64,000 nucleotides of DNA from Runella slithyformis DSM 19594 (GTDB lineage Bacteria; Bacteroidota; Bacteroidia; Cytophagales; Spirosomataceae): the NCBI RefSeq assembly GCF_000218895.1, contig NC_015703.1, positions 2,369,001 through 2,433,000 on the forward strand, read 5' to 3'. This document shows positions 35,328 to 43,064 of this stretch, piece after piece. The notes under the pieces were generated by a model. The model worked only from the letters and a program-made list of their open reading frames with translations. It was not told where the DNA came from and did not search any database. Within the stretch, counting starts at the first letter, position 1, and every line of letters begins with the position of its first letter. The position numbers and the translations under genes were made by a program.

Positions 35328-37358
35328 TTAGCCGGTTGGTTTTAAACGAGTCTCCGGAATATGAAGATGATACCAAGTGCCGTGCTCATTTTGTATTTGT
35401 GCCTCTCCGCCTAATTGTTCCGAGAGCGATTTGATCAGTTTTTTGCCAAATGTACCCTTTCGGTTTTGCCAATTGACCAGATCAATGCCGGGACCGTTAT
35501 CGCGTACATCCAATACAATACCCGTATCGTTCTTTAAAGATACAGCTAACGAGGGTTGGTTGGTAAGATGATAGGCATATTTAAATGAATTTGTAACTAA
35601 CTCGTTGACTATCAATCCAATAGGCATTGCCAACTCAACGTCTAATTCCCGTTGTCGGATATCCAGCCTAAGCTCAAAATGTTCGGGGCTATAGCCATAG
35701 GAGCGCATGATACTTTCGATCAGGTTGCCGAGGTACTCTTTCATATCAATGGTGGTCAGGTGTTCTTTGTGATAAAGCCGTTGATGAATCAGAGACATAG
35801 CCTCTATGCGTTGCTGACCTTCTCGAATGGCCTGCACCGCCTTGGGGTCTTCTAAGTTGTAGGTTTGCAGATTCAGCAGACTTGATACGATCTGCAGGTT
35901 ATTTTTGACCCGATGATGCAGCTCTTTCATCATCAATTCGAGTTTGTGTGACTGCTCGCTGATGGTGTGATTCTGTGTGGTCAGCTGATTCCGTTGAGCG
36001 CCCAGAACAAGATTTTGTTTCTGTACTTTTTGGTAAAGAACAACCATTCCGCCCAATAGCAACAGCAAAATGCCCATGATGGCGGCCAGCCATTGCATTT
36101 GACGCGTTTTATTATGATTTTCCCGGTCTAACTGCCGGATTTGTGCTTCTTTTTGGGAAGAGGCGTATTTGGTACTGATTTCGGTAATAGAGCGTGCTTT
36201 TTCGATTTCGGCCTGTGCTTTGATAGATGCCAACTGTTGTTCTTTGGCCGCACTGAGCTTGGCTAAGTATTCGGCCTGTTCTATTTGAAAGCGTTGTTGG
36301 GTTTCGGCCATTTGACGCCGATTAAGGGCGTTGATCATGGCCACCTCCCGTACCTGTTTAGTTTGAAACTCCGCTTCAATTTTAGCGATCGCTTTCTTTT
36401 TGTCGTTGTCTCGCACACTGTCGTTTAACGCCACAGCGCTCTGATAGTACTTCAAAGCCTTTTCAAAATCGTTTTTTTGCTCATACGCACGCGAGAGAAA
36501 CTGATGAAAATCTTTTTGGTGTTCTTTTTGTTCGGATTGGCTTTTAGAAAGTGTTATCCCATGCATAGCGACCCTGATCGCTTCATCCGGCTGATGCTTC
36601 ACCAGATATACTTCAGCGAGTCCCTTTTGAACGTACATTTCAAGGTATATATCTTTTTTCTTTTTGGTATATTGAGTAATTTCCTGAAAGTAGCCCTCTG
36701 CTTCATCAGCGCGTTTGAGGTGAGCAAGTTTGAGAGCATAGTTATAAAGACCCGAATGATACGCATCTTCGTCATTCTCTTTCTTTAAGATCTGTACCGC
36801 TTTTTCATTGAATGTCAGCGCCAGAGCGTGATTATTTCGTTTTCCTTCCAATGCCGCAAAACTCTCAAAAATATACGCCAGAAAGATCTTAGGCAGCTTT
36901 TCGGTATGGTCCAGGTAAAATTGATGGGTCTTTTTGTAATATTTTTCGGCCTGGTCGTACTCATGTTCGTTAAAGTAAGCAAACCCCACCCGCTGAAGGT
37001 TTAAAAAAGCCCCGCGAAGAAAATGATGACGTTCAAAGAGCTCGTAAGCCCTTAAATAGTGCTCAATGGCTTTTGGAGTATCGTGTTGATGCAGATAAAA
37101 AAGGCCGTAGCGGGAAACAAGGTCGGCGTCACAGAAAACGGAACGTACCGTTTTATTCATTTTATCGGCCGCCTTGAGGTAGGCTCGGGCCTTGTCAAAA
37201 TTACCGCTGTAGATAAAGTCCTGTGCGAGATCGGATAATCGGCGAACTTTTAATGAATCGTAAGGAAGGCGTAAGAGACTATCCGGAACCGTAATGTTTT
37301 GTGCCTGTAACAAGCTGACAGGGAGGCTTATACAAGCCCAAATCAGAATACGATTCAT
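35328..37358 (-). CDS. TPR sensor histidine kinase (HisKA_2)
   Basis: A 676-aa sensor kinase. A signal-like N-terminus (about residues 1-20) is followed by a periplasmic TPR array (about 40-320), a long helical linker rich in Gln/Ala (about 320-420), one membrane helix (about 423-443) and a cytosolic kinase. The phosphorylation site is KELHHRVKNNLQIV (His481) of the HisKA_2 class, with the ATPase N-box GLIVNELVTNSFKYAY and the G-box DNGPGID. The TPR part likely senses a protein or peptide ligand in the periplasm (inference). The partner is the LytTR regulator downstream. Confidence 0.92.
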   Translation of the reverse strand: MNRILIWACISLPVSLLQAQNITVPDSLLRLPYDSLKVRRLSDLAQDFIYSGNFDKARAYLKAADKMNKTVRSVFCDADLVSRYGLFYLHQHDTPKAIEHYLRAYELFERHHFLRGAFLNLQRVGFAYFNEHEYDQAEKYYKKTHQFYLDHTEKLPKIFLAYIFESFAALEGKRNNHALALTFNEKAVQILKKENDEDAYHSGLYNYALKLAHLKRADEAEGYFQEITQYTKKKKDIYLEMYVQKGLAEVYLVKHQPDEAIRVAMHGITLSKSQSEQKEHQKDFHQFLSRAYEQKNDFEKALKYYQSAVALNDSVRDNDKKKAIAKIEAEFQTKQVREVAMINALNRRQMAETQQRFQIEQAEYLAKLSAAKEQQLASIKAQAEIEKARSITEISTKYASSQKEAQIRQLDRENHNKTRQMQWLAAIMGILLLLLGGMVVLYQKVQKQNLVLGAQRNQLTTQNHTISEQSHKLELMMKELHHRVKNNLQIVSSLLNLQTYNLEDPKAVQAIREGQQRIEAMSLIHQRLYHKEHLTTIDMKEYLGNLIESIMRSYGYSPEHFELRLDIRQRELDVELAMPIGLIVNELVTNSFKYAYHLTNQPSLAVSLKNDTGIVLDVRDNGPGIDLVNWQNRKGTFGKKLIKSLSEQLGGEAQIQNEHGTWYHLHIPETRLKPTG

Positions 37359-37963
37359 ATAAAATGGGAAAGGCTTAGGGTAGTGAAAATTCTAAAGAAA
37401 GCCCCGACAAAGAGTTTATACTTTTGCCGGGGAGAATTGTTCAAAACGTTGAGCACAGCGTGTTTTATTTTACAAATTTCGAAAATATGTTCTTTTGTCA
37501 ACTCAATTAGGGACGAATAATGTTAATTCATGGATGAAATGTGCAGTTTTGGTATATAAAAGTTGCTTACTTGGTTGTTTTTACTCTATTCTACTTGGTT
37601 AAAATTATAATTTATCATTTCACAATAATACCAAAGAAAAATTTTGTGTTTTAATATTTTTCAAAATAAATAATGCCTCTACTGCTTATTTTTTTGGCTA
37701 TGGACCTTGTTTCTTAGGAGAAGATGCTTTTTTTATTTGATATTATATTCCATAAATCACTTGCTTGGCCGATGTGTACTGTATCAAATGTGGATTATGG
37801 TATATAAGGCATTTGTTTGTGTTGTTTTTCTTTTGCTCTATCATTGGTACTAAAAAGTATATGCCTTATTTTATAAGGATATGATAAGACCTGTGAGGTA
37901 AAGAGCCAAATTAGCAAAAAAAATGTGCAAATTTGTTGGTCTTCTGACCCAAATCTGTCTTAT
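37359..37963. other. 605-base AT-rich intergenic region
   Basis: A gap between divergent genes that is clearly richer in A and T than its surroundings. It has an imperfect hairpin near 37418-37450 (CCCCGACAAAGAG against CTTTTGCCGGGG) and repeated GGTATATAA words near 37553 and 37798, the second facing AGTATATGCCTTA near 37856. No accepted gene and no firm promoter were found. It must hold the promoters of both flanking genes. Confidence 0.5.
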
Positions 37964-40828
37964 ATGTCTTTTTCGCTGCGGCAAGCCTTCCTGCTTTTTA
38001 TTTTTTTGATGACAGTAATAATGAGAGGGGGGGCTCAAAAGATCATTCGCGGTCCTTATCTTCAGCTTGGAACACCTACAAGCATTGTGATTCGGTGGCG
38101 CACCGATGCGGCGGGAAATAGCAAGGTCACCTTTGGGCTTACCGCCGATCAACGGAATCGCAGTGTAGTAGATGAAGCCGTTACGACCGAGCATGAAGTA
38201 AAACTATTTGATTTGCAGCCTAATACATTCTATTATTATTCATTGGGAACTACCGGAGAAGTGCAGGGAAGCGGCAATGATTACTACTTTAAAACGGCAG
38301 GACCTGCGGGCAGTAAACAAAAAGTAAGGATCTGGGTCATGGGCGATATGGGCAGTGGTTCTCCCAACCAAGTCAGCGTTCGGGATTCATACATGACCGG
38401 CATTAAAAATAATAACCGTGCCACCGACTTGGTGTTACTGTTGGGTGATAATGCATATGGTACAGGTACTGATGAAGAATATCAGAATAATTTTTTCAAT
38501 GTATACCAAAACCATTTTCTGAGAAACAACGTCTTATGGGCTATTCCCGGCAATCATGAATATTATTCGGGAGCACAGACCAAACGGGAAGTACCCTTTT
38601 TTAAAATTTTCTCTTTTCCGCAAAAAGGCGAAGCAGGCGGAGTTGCGTCGGGCTCTAAAATGTATTATTCATTTGATTATGCCAATGTTCATTTTGTAGG
38701 GCTGGACTCCTACGGAATAGAAGATGAAAAATATCGGCTTTACGACACGCTTGGCCCGCAGGTTCAGTGGCTTACAAAAGACCTGGCGGCTAACAAACAG
38801 CCCTGGACGATCGTGATGTTTCACCATCCGCCTTATACCAAAAATTCGCACGACTCAGATGCCGAAAGTGAACTTATCCAAATGCGAAAAAACCTGACGC
38901 CTATTTTGGAACGCTTTAAAGTAGATCTGGTATTGAGCGGGCACAGCCATTTGTACGAGCGCTCCCGCCCGATGCGCGGTCATACCGGAAGCGCTGATAC
39001 CTTCGATGCTGATATACATTTGCTCAGTACCTCTTCGGGTCGTTATGACGGTTCTCCAAACTCCTGCGCTTATATTAAAAATCCCTCTACAGAGGGGGTT
39101 ATCTATACCGTGGTGGGTTCTTCCGGCCAAAACAACGGGTTTAATGGTGTACCCCACCCCGCGATGCCCTTCAAAAATGCAACGGTCGGTGGTTCGGCAT
39201 ACATTGATGTAGAAGATAATCGGCTGGATTTTAATTGGTTGGGAGCTGATCAAATCGTGCATGACCAATTTACCATTTTTAAGAATGTAAATAAAACAAC
39301 TGACGTGAAAGCGCGGCTTGGCGAAACCGTAACATTGACGCCCTCCTGGAAAGGAAGCTGCCGTTGGCCGGATGGCAGCCGAACCTCCACCAAAGAGTTC
39401 ACAATTGTAAGCGATACGGTCCTCTTTGTTCGCGATAGCCCGGGGTGTTTGCAGGACCGCTTCAACATAGAGGTTTTCCCCCGCCCCCAAATCACTACTC
39501 AAAACCTGGCTTCCGTTTGCAGCGGAGCGTCGCTTTCGGTACCGTTTTCAGTGACAAATACCGAGGCGGCCAAATGGACTTATACGGCTCAGCTATCAGA
39601 TGCGCAGGGAAGCTTTACGTCGCCGGTTTCGTTGGGCAGTGGGAGCGGCACACCGCTTACCGCCAATATTCCTTCAAATCTGCCTGCAGGGGAAGGGTAC
39701 AAAATACGGGTTATTGCCAATGCCAAAGGATTTGAGTACACAGCATCGGCGGGCTTTAGTATACGTCAAAAAGCCACCGCCACCCTCAAAGGAGACGCAA
39801 CGATTGACGTCGGCAAAACGGCCGCTCTAACGTTGATGTTTACAGGAGCAGCGCCTTGGACCTATCGCCTTTCCGATAATACCGGCGGTACAACTTCGGC
39901 CAATCCTTTGACTTTAACCGTCAATCCTCTGAAAACAACGGTTTATTCTTTAACGGAGATTACGAATGCGTGCGGTGCAGGCTCGCCCGCCGGGAGTGTA
40001 CGCGTAGCAGTGATACCGCGCATCGAAACGGCGTTGCCGGCTTCGGTGGTTGTGTGTAACGGAACGGATGTGAATGTGCCTTTTACGCAGGTAGGAGAGT
40101 TTGAGACGGCCGTCAATTATGTGACTCAATTATCCTCGAAAGAAGGTGATTTTTTGGCTCCGACGTTTATCGGTTCCGGAAGCCAAAGCCCCCTCAAAGC
40201 GACGGTTCCATTGTCAGTGCCGATTGGCTCCGGCTACCGGATTCGAATTGTTGTCGAAAACAACGCAACGGTTAACAGCACACCTTCGGGGGTATTTACG
40301 ATACGCCAACGTGCTTCGGCGACCATCAGCGGCGACACCGCCATTAGGTTAGAGGAAAGAGCTCCTTTGACATTACGTTTTGAAGGAACATCACCCCGGA
40401 CGTACGTACTCTCGGATAATTCCACCAACACCACCGGGGACTCTCCGTATGTAGTAACGGTTACACCGACGATTCCGACAGTCTATACGCTGAAATCGGT
40501 CTCAAATGTATGTGGAGTGGGTTCGGTGAACGGAAGTGCATTGGTCAAGGTGCTCATTACGGGAACCCTGCAGGAAGAGGAAAGTAAAATACGGATTTTT
40601 CCTAACCCGGCACAAACGAAAGTAAAGGTGGAGGTAAATGCCCTGCAAAGCCGGGCGTTGAGCTGGGTGTTGATGAATATAGACGGACAGGTAGTCAAAG
40701 AGGGGAATGGGCGCAAAAATCAGCGGAGCAATTTTGAAATAGACGTGGTGGAACTGCCGTCGGGAACTTATGTGCTTCGAATAGCCCTGGAAGAGCAGAC
40801 GTTTGTCAGAAAGTTGGTTAAACTCTGA
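37964..40828 (+). CDS. secreted purple-acid-phosphatase-like metallophosphatase with T9SS domain
   Basis: A 954-aa secreted protein. A signal peptide (about residues 1-25) supports the ATG at 37964 over an upstream GTG. An N-terminal fibronectin-like domain (about 28-115, RGPYLQLGTPTSIVIRWRT) precedes a metallophosphatase domain with the metal ligands GDMGSG (Asp128), GDNAYG (Asp162), PGNHEYY (Asn197/His198), FHHPPY and SGHSHLYERS, the layout of purple acid phosphatases. Then come two copies of an Ig-like module (about 495-870) and a type A T9SS sorting domain (last 80 residues, IRIFPNPAQTKVKVEV ... FVRKLVKL). It is probably exported through T9SS to the surface to release phosphate from organic phosphates. 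Confidence 0.9.
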   Translation: MSFSLRQAFLLFIFLMTVIMRGGAQKIIRGPYLQLGTPTSIVIRWRTDAAGNSKVTFGLTADQRNRSVVDEAVTTEHEVKLFDLQPNTFYYYSLGTTGEVQGSGNDYYFKTAGPAGSKQKVRIWVMGDMGSGSPNQVSVRDSYMTGIKNNNRATDLVLLLGDNAYGTGTDEEYQNNFFNVYQNHFLRNNVLWAIPGNHEYYSGAQTKREVPFFKIFSFPQKGEAGGVASGSKMYYSFDYANVHFVGLDSYGIEDEKYRLYDTLGPQVQWLTKDLAANKQPWTIVMFHHPPYTKNSHDSDAESELIQMRKNLTPILERFKVDLVLSGHSHLYERSRPMRGHTGSADTFDADIHLLSTSSGRYDGSPNSCAYIKNPSTEGVIYTVVGSSGQNNGFNGVPHPAMPFKNATVGGSAYIDVEDNRLDFNWLGADQIVHDQFTIFKNVNKTTDVKARLGETVTLTPSWKGSCRWPDGSRTSTKEFTIVSDTVLFVRDSPGCLQDRFNIEVFPRPQITTQNLASVCSGASLSVPFSVTNTEAAKWTYTAQLSDAQGSFTSPVSLGSGSGTPLTANIPSNLPAGEGYKIRVIANAKGFEYTASAGFSIRQKATATLKGDATIDVGKTAALTLMFTGAAPWTYRLSDNTGGTTSANPLTLTVNPLKTTVYSLTEITNACGAGSPAGSVRVAVIPRIETALPASVVVCNGTDVNVPFTQVGEFETAVNYVTQLSSKEGDFLAPTFIGSGSQSPLKATVPLSVPIGSGYRIRIVVENNATVNSTPSGVFTIRQRASATISGDTAIRLEERAPLTLRFEGTSPRTYVLSDNSTNTTGDSPYVVTVTPTIPTVYTLKSVSNVCGVGSVNGSALVKVLITGTLQEEESKIRIFPNPAQTKVKVEVNALQSRALSWVLMNIDGQVVKEGNGRKNQRSNFEIDVVELPSGTYVLRIALEEQTFVRKLVKL

Positions 40829-41279
40829 CTTTTGCCTTATTCCGGCAAAGTAACCGTTGGTCTTTGTATTTCAAATACGTGTCAAGTACTTCCAGATCTG
40901 CATCTGCCCAATCCAGTTTTAACAATTGGTCCATGCGTATCCATTTGTATTGGGCGTGCTCGGTCAAAATGATGGGACTGCTCATGATGCGGCAGATGTA
41001 TGGCACCAGACAAATGATACGATTACGACTGGGGTCTTCTTTGTAAGCAGGAGCAAGGCGTGGACCGATTTCGATCTCAATGCTCAATTCTTCCATGATC
41101 TCGCGATGGAGAGCCTCCGTTTCGGTTTCTCCTTCATCTACTTTTCCCCCGGGGAATTCCCACTTCAGCGGCAGGGACATCGTGCTACTGCGCTGAGCGG
41201 CAAACAATTGCCCATCTTTTTCGAAAATGGCACAGGGAACCATTACGACGTTTTTCGAATGTTCAGACGGGGTGTACAT
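40818..41279 (-). CDS. Nudix hydrolase (MutT-like)
   Basis: A Nudix-family pyrophosphatase of about 153 aa. The Nudix box GGKVDEGETETEALHREIMEEL is complete, with the catalytic REIMEEL residues. Upstream is CAIFEKDGQLFAAQRS, typical of MutT-like 8-oxo-dGTP or (d)CTP pyrophosphatases that clean the nucleotide pool. The frame is open to 41378, and in-frame ATGs lie at 41327, 41279 and 41243. 41279 was chosen because it leaves a short leader before the first strand, but 41243 is possible. Its 3' end overlaps the phosphatase 3' end by 11 bases; the two are convergent. Confidence 0.85.
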   Translation of the reverse strand: MYTPSEHSKNVVMVPCAIFEKDGQLFAAQRSSTMSLPLKWEFPGGKVDEGETETEALHREIMEELSIEIEIGPRLAPAYKEDPSRNRIICLVPYICRIMSSPIILTEHAQYKWIRMDQLLKLDWADADLEVLDTYLKYKDQRLLCRNKAKVRV

Positions 41280-41451
41280 ATAATGGGTGATTTTTTCACA
41301 AAGGTACGACGGAAAATCATTTGTCATTGTTTTTTTTATCAAGCGGTCATCAACTTGCGAAATATTTTTTACTTTCAACCCGCTTAATAAGTGTTTTTTG
41401 GTCTATTTTATCTTTATTGGCTACAATTTAATTCAACTCATTAATAACAAT

Positions 41452-42960
41452 ATGTTTACAGAAAAAGATTATCTGCAAATTGCCCAACAGGGTATTTCCA
41501 TTGAAACCATTCAACAACAGATTAATCACTTTGTCAGTGGGTTTCCTTATCTGAAAGTACTCAAAGCCGCTACCGTCGGAGATGGCATTGTACGGGTGGA
41601 AGAGCATGAATTGGAGGCGCTGGTCAAGGCATTTGACGCGCAGGCCGACCAAGTTTCTTTGCTTAAGTTTGTGCCCGCGTCCGGTGCCGCTACGCGTATG
41701 TTCAAGGCATTGTTTGCGTTCAAGGACGAAGGCAAAAGCGATAAGTCCATTGTCGAATTCAGCGAGCGTTTACGGGATTTCGCTTTTTTTGAAGACCTTC
41801 AAACGGTTATTGCCAAACATGACGGTGCCCTTGAAGCCGATATAGCCGCGGGTGAATTTCGGAAAATTGCGGATTATCTTCTCACACCAAGCGGCTTGGA
41901 TTACGGCAATTTACCCAAAGGCCTGCTGAAGTTTCACCGCTATCCCGACGGAGCCCGCACGCCCGTAGAAGAACATTTGATCGAAGGGACCAATTATGCC
42001 AACTCGGGCGGAAAGGTACGGCTTCATTTTACCGTTTCTCCTGAGCACAGAAGCCGTTTTGAAGCGTTGATTGATACCGTGAAACCGTTATATGAAGATA
42101 AATTCGGGGTGACCTACGATATCAGTTTCTCAGAACAAAAACCTTCGACCGATACTATTTCGGTCAATATGGATAATACGCCTTTCCGGAACGCCGACGG
42201 CAGCCTGCTGTTCCGTCCGGCAGGACACGGAGCGTTGCTGGCCAATCTTGACGAACAGGACGGTGATGTGGTCTTTATCAAAAACATTGACAACGTGGTC
42301 CCCGACAGTTTGAAGGAAACCACGTTTACGTACAAGAAAGTACTGGGCGCATTGTTGCTCAGCTACCGCCAACAGGGATTTGATTTTCAGCAACGCATCG
42401 AAAACGGCGAAGTGAGTGAGGAGTTGGTGGAAGAGTTGACCCAATTTTTTGAAAAAACGCTCTATACATTGCCTGCCGAAGGGTTTGATACCTATTCAAC
42501 GGCCGAAAAACTGGCCTATTTCCAACAAAAGCTGGATCGTCCTTTCCGTCTTTGCGGCATGGTGCAAAACGTCGGCGAGCCCGGAGGCGGGCCTTTCTGG
42601 GCTAGCAATCCCGACGGAACGATTTCGCTGCAGGTCGTTGAATCAGCGCAGATCGATATGTCGGATGCGGCTCAAAAAGCATTGTTTGATACTGCCACGC
42701 ACTTCAATCCGGTGGATTTGGTGTGTTCGTTGAGAGGCTACAAAGGCAAGAAATTTGAATTGATGAACTATGTAGATAGCAATACGGGCTTTATTACCCA
42801 AAAATCAAAAGACGGCAGGGACCTCAAAGCACAGGAGCTGCCGGGACTGTGGAATGGCTCCATGTCTGACTGGAATACGGTATTTGTAGAAGTACCGCTG
42901 ATTACGTTCAACCCCGTGAAAACGGTCAACGATCTGCTGCGTAAAGAGCATCAGTCTTAA
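41452..42960 (+). CDS. DUF4301 family protein
   Basis: A 502-aa cytosolic protein with the DUF4301 signature LKFVPASGAATRMFKALFAF near residues 69-88, which resembles the nucleotide-binding loop of sugar-nucleotide transferases. Further conserved parts are NLPKGLLKFHRYPDGARTPVEEHL and RPAGHGALLANL. The reading frame extends upstream to 41287 but the ATG at 41452 after an AT-rich leader fits the family start. The fold suggests a nucleotidyltransferase-like role; the substrate is unknown. A hairpin at 42974 follows, facing the convergent T9SS gene. Confidence 0.85.
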   Translation: MFTEKDYLQIAQQGISIETIQQQINHFVSGFPYLKVLKAATVGDGIVRVEEHELEALVKAFDAQADQVSLLKFVPASGAATRMFKALFAFKDEGKSDKSIVEFSERLRDFAFFEDLQTVIAKHDGALEADIAAGEFRKIADYLLTPSGLDYGNLPKGLLKFHRYPDGARTPVEEHLIEGTNYANSGGKVRLHFTVSPEHRSRFEALIDTVKPLYEDKFGVTYDISFSEQKPSTDTISVNMDNTPFRNADGSLLFRPAGHGALLANLDEQDGDVVFIKNIDNVVPDSLKETTFTYKKVLGALLLSYRQQGFDFQQRIENGEVSEELVEELTQFFEKTLYTLPAEGFDTYSTAEKLAYFQQKLDRPFRLCGMVQNVGEPGGGPFWASNPDGTISLQVVESAQIDMSDAAQKALFDTATHFNPVDLVCSLRGYKGKKFELMNYVDSNTGFITQKSKDGRDLKAQELPGLWNGSMSDWNTVFVEVPLITFNPVKTVNDLLRKEHQS

Positions 42961-42973
42961 GAAAGAACAGAAT

Positions 42974-43050
42974 AGAAGCGGAGGGGGTTAATGAGTAACA
43001 TAGGGCGTCATGTGGAATGATACCCCTTTGTTACCCGTTAGCCCCTTCTG
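42974..43050. terminator. hairpin between convergent genes
   Basis: AGAAG...GGGGTTAATGAGTAACA (42974-43000) pairs imperfectly with TGTTACCCGTTAGCCCCTTCT (43029-43049). There is no T run on either side. The arms share the GTTAG/CTAAC words of the hairpins at 1692 and 18162. Confidence 0.45.
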
Positions 43051-43064
43051 TATTACCGGCTTCC

